Source: SAT2750 sp964476375 (GTDB taxonomy: Bacteria; Planctomycetota; Planctomycetia; Pirellulales; Pirellulaceae). Taken from it: a DNA stretch of 22,980 nucleotides. Of this stretch, positions 15,086-22,980 are shown one piece after another (positions within the stretch are counted from its first letter, which is position 1; each line of letters begins with the position of its first letter). Position numbers and translations under genes: made by a program. Where the stretch lies: the NCBI GenBank assembly GCA_964476375.1, contig CAYYZW010000318.1, positions 1 through 22,980 on the forward strand, in the 5' to 3' direction. The notes beneath the pieces were generated by a model. That model was given only the letters and a program-made list of their open reading frames with translations, was not told the origin of the DNA and did no database searches.

Positions 15086-15625
15086 TCAGGTCCCTCCATC
15101 CTCCAGCATCTCTGAATAGGAACCTTCCATCAGATCCTGATCAGCAATCGAGAACTGGCTGCAAAGAAAATCCAGCTGTTTTTGGCCCAGCGGGATTTGA
15201 TCGGCATTCTCCAGAACCGCTTCAAATTCAAGAAATGTCCCCAGCGACTGGACCTGGTCCAGGTGAATCCGCACGTTCCGGTAGAAGTAAACCTCCCGCT
15301 GCTTCTGTACCACCACACGGATGCCAAGGGTTGTCGCCAGCAGGTTCTTCATCTCCTCGGGCCGGAAAATATCCACCAGCTTGTAAAAGCTGGACTTGGC
15401 TTGATGCTGGCTGGCTCGCTGATACCAGATCAACTGCCCCCGTTCCGAGTCGAACTGTCGAAGTTTGAAGCGGCCCGTGTCGCACTGGAAGTAGGTATCC
15501 AGCTGGACAAGTTCCTCCATCGGTCGTGTCGTCAGTTGCCGGGCCACGACACGTGCCTGCACAAGGTCAGCGACCCGCGCCTTGAGCTCAAGATTCAGGG
15601 CACAGGAATCGGGAAGGGAGGACAT
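15086..15625 (-). CDS. CYTH domain protein (class IV adenylate cyclase/thiamine triphosphatase fold)
   Basis: CYTH proteins are beta-tunnel enzymes that hydrolyse or cyclise triphosphates with divalent metal ions. This 179-residue protein begins with NLELKAR (near 11-17), a short form of the ExExK signature with the first acidic residue replaced by Asn. GRFKLRQFD, IWYQRAS and VVVQKQREVYFYRNVRIHLD follow, and LGTFLEFEAVL near 129-139 is the closing acidic strand. This pattern is that of the COG1437 group annotated as class IV adenylate cyclases, but most such proteins probably act on other phosphates. It sits 38 nt downstream of the peptidyl-prolyl isomerase gene, probably in the mfd transcript. 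The substrate is unknown. Confidence 0.8.
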   Translation of the reverse strand: MSSLPDSCALNLELKARVADLVQARVVARQLTTRPMEELVQLDTYFQCDTGRFKLRQFDSERGQLIWYQRASQHQAKSSFYKLVDIFRPEEMKNLLATTLGIRVVVQKQREVYFYRNVRIHLDQVQSLGTFLEFEAVLENADQIPLGQKQLDFLCSQFSIADQDLMEGSYSEMLEDGGT

Positions 15626-15663
15626 CGACGACCAGCAGATACCGTGGCGTGGGATGGAGTTAT

Positions 15664-16812
15664 TTACTCATCATCATACACGGTCCAGATCGGAATCGTC
15701 TCTCGCAGTTGCTTGAGAAGCGTTTCGATTTGTTCCTGTTGCTTGCGAGCTCGCAGCTTCGCCTTGATCTCCGTCTGGGCATCCTGGAAAGTAATTCGGC
15801 CGGCATCCTGCCGCTCCAGTACCCGGACGATATGAAAACCACGATCATCCTCAATAATTCGACTGAGTTTCTCCGGTGGCAGGTTAAAGACGGCCTGGTC
15901 AATCGGATCCGAGACCAGGCTTCCCTTGGCAGTCCAGTCGTGGAGTCCTCCCTGTTCTGCACGTGACTCCTGGCTGCTGCGGCGAGCCACCGACGCCAGC
16001 TTGGCTCCCCGCAGGACCTCGTTCCCCATCACGGCAATTGCTGAGTAGGCTTCTTTTCTGGAGTCATATTTTTCGAAGTAGACCGAAAGCTGTTCCCAGC
16101 GGGCGCGGGACTCAATCTCATAGGTGGCCACGTTGGTACTGTAGTACTTGAGCATTTCCCTGTGGTTGACCTCAGGACGCTTCTGGATGTTGTCCCAAAG
16201 GTAAGACCGCCCCAGGTTCTGTTCCTTGAACGCCCCCCTTTCCAGCTCCACCGATGTCTGAAACTTCCTCAACTGCTGGTCAAGTTCAGCGATCGTATCG
16301 ATTCCCTCCTGGTCCATCAGCTTTGCCAGCTGGGCAACCTGGGGTGCCGATCGAAACAGTTCGCGAGTTTTCTTCTTGTCCGCACCGGCGACCTTCTTGA
16401 GCATCTCCAGCACGGCATCCTCGAACATCTCCTCGACCTTGGCATCGATCGTCTCCTCTGCTGTGGCTCTTTGCTCTCCCGTCAGGTCCTGAAGAAAAGC
16501 CACGTACAGGAGCTTTGTCTCCACCGCCTGCATGACCATCTGCTGGAGCAGCGCGGTCTCCTGCTGCTCGATTTCCTTCCGCTGCAGGTAACGGTCTTCC
16601 GGCGTCATCTTCTCCAGGATGGGCTGCATCACCATCTGCACGCGGGGCATCAGTTCACCGCGCAGGACATGCTGATCTCCCACGATCGCCAGGACCTTGA
16701 TCCCTTCCAGCTGCCGAGGAGTTGCTTCTCTATCCTCGGCAGAAGCGACCGGAGCCGTCACAAGGGAGGCCATCAGGAGAGCCAGGGCAGGATGGTGGAA
16801 GATCAACTTCAT
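15664..16812 (-). CDS. Exported peptidyl-prolyl isomerase, SurA/PpiC (parvulin) type
   Basis: Parvulin-type foldases isomerise Xaa-Pro bonds and chaperone envelope proteins. The start ATG 16812 gives MKLIFHHPALALLMAS and a signal cleaved after ASA near residue 24, with GGAAAAGAG just upstream; ATG 16830 would add six polar residues. A helical SurA-like N-terminal half (residues about 30-225) precedes a parvulin core at about 230-337. Landmarks are VARRSSQESRAEQGGLHDW, IDQAVFNLPPEKLSRIIED and GFHIVRVLER. The C-terminus is a basic helix ending in IPIWTVYDDE. It follows mfd by 63 nt and precedes the CYTH gene by 38 nt, so one transcript is likely. The total length (382 aa) is below that of E. 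coli SurA, which has two parvulin domains; only one is visible here. Confidence 0.85.
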   Translation of the reverse strand: MKLIFHHPALALLMASLVTAPVASAEDREATPRQLEGIKVLAIVGDQHVLRGELMPRVQMVMQPILEKMTPEDRYLQRKEIEQQETALLQQMVMQAVETKLLYVAFLQDLTGEQRATAEETIDAKVEEMFEDAVLEMLKKVAGADKKKTRELFRSAPQVAQLAKLMDQEGIDTIAELDQQLRKFQTSVELERGAFKEQNLGRSYLWDNIQKRPEVNHREMLKYYSTNVATYEIESRARWEQLSVYFEKYDSRKEAYSAIAVMGNEVLRGAKLASVARRSSQESRAEQGGLHDWTAKGSLVSDPIDQAVFNLPPEKLSRIIEDDRGFHIVRVLERQDAGRITFQDAQTEIKAKLRARKQQEQIETLLKQLRETIPIWTVYDDE

Positions 16813-16875
16813 GCTCTTTTCCGCCGACATGGAACGACCACAACAGACCCCTCCGTCAGGGCGTGGGGCAGGATT

Positions 16876-19800
16876 TTAGGGTTCCCTCGTGGCAGATCGC
16901 AACACCAATTCTGCCAATACCAGCAAATCATCTCCTGCCTTGCCTTGTGGAAGCGGGAAATAGGCACTTCGAGAGTCGACGATTCTGAGCTGCCCGGGGT
17001 GCTTGCGAGCCAGTTCCTCGATCCGTTGGCGGGATGTATAGCGAAAAACCAGGAAACCCTTCTCGGTCCCAATGGATGTCACATGCCAGATGGCTGCCTC
17101 CAGCCGCAACGAGGCGACCCTTAACATTCTCTCCGCCGCAGGAACAAGAGTACCAAATCGATCCAGCATCTCTTCCCTTAACTGGTCAATCGAGACCTGC
17201 GAATCGATACGTGAAAAGCGGCGATAAAGATCGATGCGGTTGCGAATATCGGGGACATATTCCGCCGGGAGAAAGCTCTCTCCCGGAAGGTCCACGTCCA
17301 CGTCAATGGCCACACGTGGTGGAAGTTTCTTCAAATGCCGCACCGCCTTTTCCATCAGCTGGCAGTAAAGCTCGTAGCCCACGGTAGAGATATATCCACT
17401 CTGCTGCGGACCCAGCAGGTTCCCCGCACCACGTATCTCCAGGTCACGCATGGCAATGGCAAAACCTGCTCCCATCTGGCTGTATTCCTCGATGGCCCGA
17501 AGTCGCCGCGATGCATTTGGAGAAATCGACTTCCCCGAGTCCACCAGCAGGTAACAGGAAGCACGGTGCTTGTACCGTCCAACCCGGCCCCGGAGCTGAT
17601 GAAGGTCGGCCAGCCCATAACGATCTGCCTCGTCAATGAAAATTGTGTTTGCATTGGGAATGTCCAGTCCGTTCTCCACGATCGTGGTCGCCACCAGGAC
17701 ATCGAACCGGTGTTCGACAAAATCCACCATCACGCGTTCCAATTCGGCCTCTGCCATCTGGCCATGGCCGATCCCGAAAGTCGCCTCAGGGACGATTGAC
17801 TGGAGGCGGGCCGTCAGCTCACCGATGTCCTGGACACGGTTATGGACGAAGTAAACCTGGCCACCACGGTTCAGTTCCCGCAGGATCGCCTGGCGGACAA
17901 GCGATTCCTCGAAGCGGGCCAGGGTGGTTACCACGGCAAGGCGATCCTGGGGGGCAGTCTCCAGGTTACAGATATCACGCACGCCGATCAGTGACATGTG
18001 AAGTGTGCGGGGAATGGGCGTTGCAGAGAGCGTCAGCACATCGACGATACTTCGCAGTGACTTGATCCGCTCCTTGATTCCCACACCAAACCTCTGCTCC
18101 TCATCGATGATCAGCAGGCCGAGGTTGGCAAAGCTGACATCCTTGGATGCAAGGCGGTGAGTACCAATCACGACATCCGTGCGTCCACTGGCAAGGCCCT
18201 CGGTCACTTCCCGCTGCTCGGACGTGGAACTAAACCGGCTCAGGCGTGCCACGTCGACCGGGAACTGGCTCATCCGCTGCTTGAAGGTGTGGTAATGTTG
18301 CTCCGCCAGGATCGTGGTGGGGACCATCACCGCCACCTGGTAACCACTGTCGACCGCCTTGAACGCGGCCCGCATGGCAAGCTCTGTCTTCCCAAAGCCG
18401 ACGTCCCCGCATAGCAGACGGTCCATCGGACGGGGAGCCATCATGTCCTCGCGGATCTGTTCCATGGCGGATAGCTGATCGACCGTCTCCTGGTACGGAA
18501 AGGCCGCCTCAAATTCCAGTTGCCAGAGGGAATCCGCCGGAAAAGCGATGCCCGGGCGTGCAGCGCGGCGGGCCTGTAATTCCAGCAGTTCCCCGGCCAT
18601 GTCCTGGACAGCCGCCTCGGCAGCCTTCTTTTGACGCTGCCAGGTCTTGCCACCGATCATCGCCAGGCGAGGACGAGAACGAGAACCACCGACATATTTT
18701 TGCACCAGCTCAATCCGGCTGGCCGGAACATAGATCCGTGTCCCACCACGAAATTCAATCGCCAGGTGTTCCTGTTTAAGTCCCTCCTTCTCCAGCAGCG
18801 ACATGCCCCGGTAACGTCCAACGCCATGCGCCAGGTGGACGACCAGGTCACCCTGTCGCAGGTCGAGAAAGTCATCGATCGGTTTGCCATGATATCGCTG
18901 CACCGGACGACGACGGGTGACCCGACCGAGCAGGTCCCCGGATCCAACAACCGTGACCTGTTCGTCCGCCCAGTGAAAACCCTGGAAGAGGTCTCCAAGC
19001 ATCATATGGAGGCCTCCTCGCTGGGCCGTCTGTGTACTGGAGAGTACTTCTCGGAACCTCTCAAGCTCCCCCCGGCCGGCCGAGACCAGAACCAGATCCC
19101 CCTCTCCGGCAACCTGGTCCACTTCCCGGCGAATATGGTCCATGTCTCCCCGCAACCTGTCAATCGACTCCATCTGCAACTGGTAGTGAGCGGACGAGCG
19201 CCCGGGTGCCAGTGTCCAGAGACTGGCAAGCGGCCTCCTGGCAAGCCGTCCAAGAAGTGCCGGAAGTTCATGGCAGACCGCTGGATCTTCCAGCCGCTCG
19301 AGAAATTGCTTTCCCACATCTTCTCCCTGCGCCGGCTCGATCATGACCACCCAGCTCTCCTCCGGGAAATAGGATGTGACGCAGTCGCGCCCCAGTGACT
19401 CGAGTGTGCCAACAGTCATTTCCAGTTGCTCAAGGGATTCCAGGCTGCGTTGGGAGTCGATGTCAAATCGACGAATCGACTCCACCTGGTCACCAAACAA
19501 CTCGATCCGCACCGGTCTCTCCCAGTCCCTGGCAAACAGGTCGATAATCCCCCCCCGGCAAGAAAACTCCCCAGGCATGGCCACGGCACTGGTCGCGCTG
19601 TAACCGGATTGGACCAGCTGTTCCAGCCAGCGGTCGATGTCAAGCAGGTCTCCCAGTTTCAGAAGAGTCGAGGCAGCGACCAGCAGATGCTGATCGGGAA
19701 CTGGACGTAACATTCCCTGGATGCTTGAGACCACGGCCCGGGGAGCCTCCTTCCCGGACAGCAGCAGCTGCTTGAGTGTCCGCACGCGTTGACCATCGGC

Positions 19801-20124
19801 ACCCTCCTGATCGGCCAGGGTCGCCAGTGCCCCTTCCGGAGCAGGCAGGCTGGACACGCGATTGACACCGAACAGTCCCAGGTCGTCCACCAGGGCATCA
19901 ACCTGGCTCAGCTGGGGAACCAGCACCAGCATGGGTGAATCGGTCTTCAAAAGCAGGGCTGCCACAGCCAGCGCGCACGATGATCCCCAGACTCCGTCGA
20001 TCGTGGCCTCCTCGCCGCGTCCCAGCGCGGTGGTCACATTTCCAAAGTCTGCATGCGACAGCAATCGTTCGGGCAGCTGCTCAAGCACGGCAGCTGCCTG
20101 CTTGTACGCATGACCTGCATTCAT
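16876..20124 (-). CDS. mfd: Transcription-repair coupling factor
   Basis: Mfd is an ATP-driven translocase that pushes stalled RNA polymerase off damaged template and recruits UvrA. The 1082 residues are slightly short of E. coli's 1148, with all modules visible. The UvrB-like, UvrA-binding N-terminal part spans about 20-350 and includes GEFSCRGGIIDLF near 185. The RNA-polymerase-interaction (CarD-like) domain spans about 405-475, with GDLVVHLAHGVGRYRGM. The helicase core has Walker A GDVGFGKTE with Lys579, the DEEQ box at 674-677, and TLSATPIPRTLHMS. LATTIVENGLDIPNANT precedes motif VI QLRGRVGRYKHR. The C-terminal D7 module begins near 955 (LPGESFLPAEYVPD). The start is ATG 20124, without a clear ribosome site. 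It is divergent from uvrD across 166 bp. Confidence 0.95.
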   Translation of the reverse strand: MNAGHAYKQAAAVLEQLPERLLSHADFGNVTTALGRGEEATIDGVWGSSCALAVAALLLKTDSPMLVLVPQLSQVDALVDDLGLFGVNRVSSLPAPEGALATLADQEGADGQRVRTLKQLLLSGKEAPRAVVSSIQGMLRPVPDQHLLVAASTLLKLGDLLDIDRWLEQLVQSGYSATSAVAMPGEFSCRGGIIDLFARDWERPVRIELFGDQVESIRRFDIDSQRSLESLEQLEMTVGTLESLGRDCVTSYFPEESWVVMIEPAQGEDVGKQFLERLEDPAVCHELPALLGRLARRPLASLWTLAPGRSSAHYQLQMESIDRLRGDMDHIRREVDQVAGEGDLVLVSAGRGELERFREVLSSTQTAQRGGLHMMLGDLFQGFHWADEQVTVVGSGDLLGRVTRRRPVQRYHGKPIDDFLDLRQGDLVVHLAHGVGRYRGMSLLEKEGLKQEHLAIEFRGGTRIYVPASRIELVQKYVGGSRSRPRLAMIGGKTWQRQKKAAEAAVQDMAGELLELQARRAARPGIAFPADSLWQLEFEAAFPYQETVDQLSAMEQIREDMMAPRPMDRLLCGDVGFGKTELAMRAAFKAVDSGYQVAVMVPTTILAEQHYHTFKQRMSQFPVDVARLSRFSSTSEQREVTEGLASGRTDVVIGTHRLASKDVSFANLGLLIIDEEQRFGVGIKERIKSLRSIVDVLTLSATPIPRTLHMSLIGVRDICNLETAPQDRLAVVTTLARFEESLVRQAILRELNRGGQVYFVHNRVQDIGELTARLQSIVPEATFGIGHGQMAEAELERVMVDFVEHRFDVLVATTIVENGLDIPNANTIFIDEADRYGLADLHQLRGRVGRYKHRASCYLLVDSGKSISPNASRRLRAIEEYSQMGAGFAIAMRDLEIRGAGNLLGPQQSGYISTVGYELYCQLMEKAVRHLKKLPPRVAIDVDVDLPGESFLPAEYVPDIRNRIDLYRRFSRIDSQVSIDQLREEMLDRFGTLVPAAERMLRVASLRLEAAIWHVTSIGTEKGFLVFRYTSRQRIEELARKHPGQLRIVDSRSAYFPLPQGKAGDDLLVLAELVLRSATREP

Positions 20125-20141
20125 GGTATGTCGACCGTGAT

Positions 20142-20246
20142 TCTATAATGATCGGCCGGCACGACAAGAGCAGCCCCCACGGTAGCGGCCCTCTGCCACC
20201 GGGCACGCAGGCAGCGACTCCCGTGATCTGACCGATGGCGTATAAT
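20142..20246. promoter_or_regulatory. Divergent mfd-uvrD promoter region
   Basis: The 166-bp gap holds a perfect TATAAT at 20241-20246 on the plus strand, 45 nt before the uvrD ATG, without a recognisable -35. Toward mfd, a minus-strand TATAGA (20142-20147) is 18 nt from the mfd start codon; its -35 position reads CTCTTG, a poor match. No SOS box (CTGT-N8-ACAG-like) is visible. The hexamers are seen; the promoter assignment is inferred. Confidence 0.4.
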
Positions 20247-20290
20247 GGGCACCCTCGATAGCCCCTCGATTTGACCGAAAGCCCAGCCCG

Positions 20291-22615
20291 ATGGAAGTGA
20301 ACCTGCCCCCTGCTAACGACATGCTGCTTGCCAGCCTGACCGATGCGCAGCGGGAGGCCGTCGAACATGTCGAGGGACCACTGTTGATCCTCGCCGGCCC
20401 TGGCAGTGGCAAGACACGTGTTGTCACTCACCGCATCGCCCACCTGATACGACAGGAGATTCCACCTCGGAATATCCTGGGCCTGACATTCACCAACAAG
20501 GCTGCGGACGAGATGCGGCAGCGACTGGCACGGCTGGTTCCAGGCCAGTCCCCCTGGATGGGAACCTTCCACGGATTCTGTTCCAGGCTCCTGCGACGGC
20601 ACGGCCCACTGGTCGGGCTGGCAGAGAATTATTCCATCCTCGACACCAGCGATTCCCGCCGGATGCTCAAGAATGCTATCAAGGAAACAGGGATCACACT
20701 GACTCATACCAGCCTGGACACAATCAGGGATGAAATCAGCTGGGCCAAGAGCCGGCTGATGCTGCCGGAGAACTATCAGCCCCAGTATGGACAGATGGTT
20801 GGCGACCTGACTCGCGAGATCTACCCGGTCTACCGACAGCTACTGCTGGAAGCCAACTCGGTCGACTTTGATGATCTGCTGCTGCATGTCGCCACACTCC
20901 TCTCGGAATCGGAAACCGTCCGCGAGGAACTGGACAAGCGATTCCGTTACATCCTGGTGGATGAGTACCAGGATACAAACATGGTGCAGTATGCAATCGT
21001 GCAAAAACTCTCCATGACGCATCGTAACCTGGCAGCAACCGGAGATCCGGACCAGTCGATTTACGGCTGGCGCGGAGCAGATGTCTCCAATATCCTGCGT
21101 TTTGAAGAAGATTACCCTGAAGTCAAGGTGGTTCGGCTGGAACGAAACTACCGCAGTTCCAAGCGGATCCTGCGGGTTGCCGATGCCCTGATTGAGCACA
21201 ACCAGCACCGCAAGCGCAAGGAACTCTACACGAAGAATGACGATGGACAGCCGGTACGACTGGTCCGTTACATGACCGGCCATAACGAGGCAGATGATAT
21301 CGCCAACCAGGTGAGTGCCGCGGTGGCCATCGGCAACCGGCAGTACCGGGACTTCGCCATTTTCTACCGTGTCAACGCCCTTTCCCGATCCCTGGAGCAT
21401 GCGCTGCGACGATTGCAGATTCCCTACCAGGTGGTACGTGGCCTGGAGTTTTACCAGCGCAAGGAGGTTCGAGACCTGCTGGCCTACCTGCAGTTGCTTA
21501 ATAACCCAAAGAACGATGTTGCCTTTCAACGGATTATCAATGTGCCACCGCGAGGGATCGGTAAAAAGTCCCTGGAGCACCTGGAACGCCATGCCCGCCG
21601 CCATCGGATCAGCTTTTTTGATGCCGCCAGGGAAGTTGGACTTATCGAGTCGCTGACCCGACGTGCCTCGGTCTCGATCACGAACTTCACGGCCATCCTC
21701 AGCGGTATCTCCGCCGATCCGGACCAGGATCTTGCCGAACTGGTCACCCGTGTCGCCGTGGAGAGCGGCTATCGCGATTTCCTGGAAGCAAGAGTGGAAT
21801 CTCACGATGAAGACCGGCTGGCAAATATTGACGAGTTAATCAGTGCCGCCCGGGAGTTTGACGAGATGTTTCCCGGCGAGGGGCTGGAACGTTTCCTGGA
21901 ACAGACAGCACTGGTTGCCGACACCGACGAGCTGGATCCCGACCCCGACCAGGTGACCCTGATGACCCTGCATGCCGCCAAGGGCCTTGAATTTCCCACC
22001 GTTTTTATTGTCGGGGTTGAAACCGGGTTATTGCCCCATGAACGGAGCCGCGATGACGAGATGCAGTGCGAGGAAGAGCGGCGGCTCCTGTTTGTCGGTA
22101 TCACGAGGGCAGAACAGGAACTGCAGTTAAGCTATACCCGTCGCCGGATGATCCGTGGCACGCACCGGACGGCGATTGCCAGCGAGTTCCTGCTGGAACT
22201 GCCACGTGACGAGATGGAAATGATTGAACCGCCTGGTGAGGCGGATTACCCGCAGCAGCTGGTGAACCCGGAGGATGATTTTATCGACGCGGCTCCAGGG
22301 GACCGGTTTGACGGTATCGATGACCCATCCCCGTCCGACCAGGAACATGCATCGCACTCGGTTATCGAGAATCTCTCGGCACACCTGACCACCGCAGCCG
22401 CCCTGGCAGCTGAACAGCCGGACTCCCCGGCCGAATCCATGGCACCGGAAGACTACTCCGAGGGAATGCTGGTTGGACACCCGCGATATGGCCAGGGGCG
22501 GGTTACTGCATTGTCCGGGAAGGGCCAGAAGAGGACCGCCACGATAAAGTTCTTCAGTGGTGAGGAAAAAAAATTCCGCCTGGCCTTTTCGCCGCTGGCA
22601 GCGATCGTGGAGTGA
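20291..22615 (+). CDS. uvrD: UvrD/PcrA-type DNA helicase
   Basis: This superfamily 1A 3'-5' helicase unwinds excised strands in nucleotide-excision repair and removes RecA or RNA polymerase from DNA. The 774 residues show the Q motif (LTDAQREAV, Q20), Walker A AGPGSGKTR with Lys41, and TFTNKAADEM near 68. Motif II is VDEYQDTN (224-231), motif III GDPDQSIYGWRGAD from 251, motif IV LERNYRS, motif V VTLMTLHAAKGLEF near 556-569, and motif VI LFVGITRAEQEL near 600. An acidic linker from about 645 to 720 leads to a C-terminal Tudor-like domain (GHPRYGQGRVTALSGKG, FFSGEEKKFRLAFSPL), the part that binds RNA polymerase in PcrA. The start is ATG 20291, without a clear ribosome site. An oxidoreductase gene follows after 7 nt. 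Confidence 0.94.
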   Translation: MEVNLPPANDMLLASLTDAQREAVEHVEGPLLILAGPGSGKTRVVTHRIAHLIRQEIPPRNILGLTFTNKAADEMRQRLARLVPGQSPWMGTFHGFCSRLLRRHGPLVGLAENYSILDTSDSRRMLKNAIKETGITLTHTSLDTIRDEISWAKSRLMLPENYQPQYGQMVGDLTREIYPVYRQLLLEANSVDFDDLLLHVATLLSESETVREELDKRFRYILVDEYQDTNMVQYAIVQKLSMTHRNLAATGDPDQSIYGWRGADVSNILRFEEDYPEVKVVRLERNYRSSKRILRVADALIEHNQHRKRKELYTKNDDGQPVRLVRYMTGHNEADDIANQVSAAVAIGNRQYRDFAIFYRVNALSRSLEHALRRLQIPYQVVRGLEFYQRKEVRDLLAYLQLLNNPKNDVAFQRIINVPPRGIGKKSLEHLERHARRHRISFFDAAREVGLIESLTRRASVSITNFTAILSGISADPDQDLAELVTRVAVESGYRDFLEARVESHDEDRLANIDELISAAREFDEMFPGEGLERFLEQTALVADTDELDPDPDQVTLMTLHAAKGLEFPTVFIVGVETGLLPHERSRDDEMQCEEERRLLFVGITRAEQELQLSYTRRRMIRGTHRTAIASEFLLELPRDEMEMIEPPGEADYPQQLVNPEDDFIDAAPGDRFDGIDDPSPSDQEHASHSVIENLSAHLTTAAALAAEQPDSPAESMAPEDYSEGMLVGHPRYGQGRVTALSGKGQKRTATIKFFSGEEKKFRLAFSPLAAIVE

Positions 22616-22622
22616 AACACAT

Positions 22623-22980
22623 ATGGGTACCTACTCCAAGATTGCCCAGCTGAGGGATGCCGAGGCCTTTTGCCGTTACCTTGAGGAAGGGGGCATGGAC
22701 CTCCCCTGCGACCAGCAGATCCTGCGTGGCGAGGAGGGTTCCCCGTTGGCGGAACCGCTCCAGATCGCTGATGTTCTTCTTGGCAACCGCTGGTGCATCC
22801 ATCCCATGGAAGGCTGGGATGCCGAAAGGGATGGATCGCCCAGCGAACTGACACTCCGCCGCTGGCAGAGATTTGGCCAGAGTGGTGCCAAGTTGATCTG
22901 GGGAGGAGAAGCGGCAGCGGTCCAGGAAAACGGCCGGGCCAACCCCCACCAGACACTCGCGCCAGCCAACACCGAAAAGG
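22623..22980 (+). CDS. NADH:flavin oxidoreductase, Old Yellow Enzyme family, 5' part
   Basis: The window ends inside this gene, so only 119 codons are visible. Old Yellow Enzyme family proteins are FMN-dependent reductases of enones and related compounds on a TIM barrel. The translated start MGTYSKIAQLRDAEAF leads to a first beta strand with LLGNRWCIHPMEGWD near residues 52-66, where N55-R56 and the H60-P-M stretch belong to the FMN-binding first strand. SELTLRRWQRFGQSGAKLIWGGEAAAV near 74-100 then matches the typical second-strand region. The ATG 22623 has GGAG (22609-22612) overlapping the uvrD stop, so it may be translationally coupled to uvrD. The substrate cannot be told from this portion. 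Confidence 0.85.
   Translation, partial: MGTYSKIAQLRDAEAFCRYLEEGGMDLPCDQQILRGEEGSPLAEPLQIADVLLGNRWCIHPMEGWDAERDGSPSELTLRRWQRFGQSGAKLIWGGEAAAVQENGRANPHQTLAPANTEK

Noticed and set aside
16162..17124. 320-codon plus-strand frame
   Set aside because: Antisense to both the foldase gene and the end of mfd, spanning their junction; composition is leucine- and histidine-rich shadow sequence.
20142..20246. LexA-type SOS box between mfd and uvrD
   Set aside because: I looked for CTGT-N8-ACAG and GAAC-N4-GTTC style sites and found none in the intergenic region.

Overview
The window reads as a piece of a GC-rich planctomycete chromosome (Planctomycetota). The strongest lineage marker is the pair at 6466-10857: a secreted PSCyt1-DUF1549-DUF1553 protein followed by a Tat-exported DUF1501 protein, a combination that is massively expanded in planctomycetes and rare elsewhere. 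The intracellular ceramidase-like gene, the Rrf2 regulator, the type II glutamine synthetase and the citrate synthase style fit that assignment. I see no phage, transposon, CRISPR, tRNA or rRNA. Genes are closely packed and nearly all look intact; only the two edge genes (rhamnulokinase, Old Yellow Enzyme family) are cut by the window.

Layout. (1) 1-305, minus: 5' end of a rhamnulokinase. (2) 460-1769, plus: a strong promoter with an overlapping dyad drives cysH (Fe-S APS/PAPS reductase) and an Rrf2-family regulator, probably an autoregulated sulfur-assimilation unit. (3) 1734-1958, minus: a doubtful small ORF. (4) 1945-3714, plus: promoter and a C-terminal processing (S41) protease with signal peptide and PDZ domain. 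(5) 3813-6454, plus: two different glutamine synthetases in tandem, GSII then GSI, separated by a clear intrinsic terminator. (6) 6466-10857, minus: the PSD1-type cytochrome protein and DUF1501 protein, in one transcript. (7) 10998-13658, plus: a ceramidase-like hydrolase and a D-galactonate-dehydratase-like enolase-superfamily enzyme, divergent from (6). (8) 13662-20124, all minus: mfd, a SurA/PpiC-type peptidyl-prolyl isomerase, a CYTH protein and citrate synthase. (9) 20291-end, plus: uvrD/pcrA, divergent from mfd, then the start of an Old Yellow Enzyme family oxidoreductase.

How they work together. Two themes stand out. The first is assimilation of nutrients: sulfate reduction under a local regulator, and ammonia capture by two unrelated glutamine synthetase types next to one another, with citrate synthase supplying the carbon skeleton pathway. 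The second is carbohydrate or glycoconjugate catabolism: rhamnulokinase, the planctomycete outer PSD1/DUF1501 pair, and the hydrolase plus sugar-acid dehydratase pair. A third unit pairs the two RNA-polymerase-displacing repair motors, Mfd and UvrD, back to back from one 166-bp intergenic region.

No wholly new system is obvious. The items most worth a second look are the Rrf2/cysH operator with a cysteine-poor regulator, the GSII-GSI tandem, the ceramidase-like/enolase pair, the divergent mfd-uvrD arrangement, the citrate synthase active-site substitution, and the inserted jelly-roll-like domain of the PSD1 protein.
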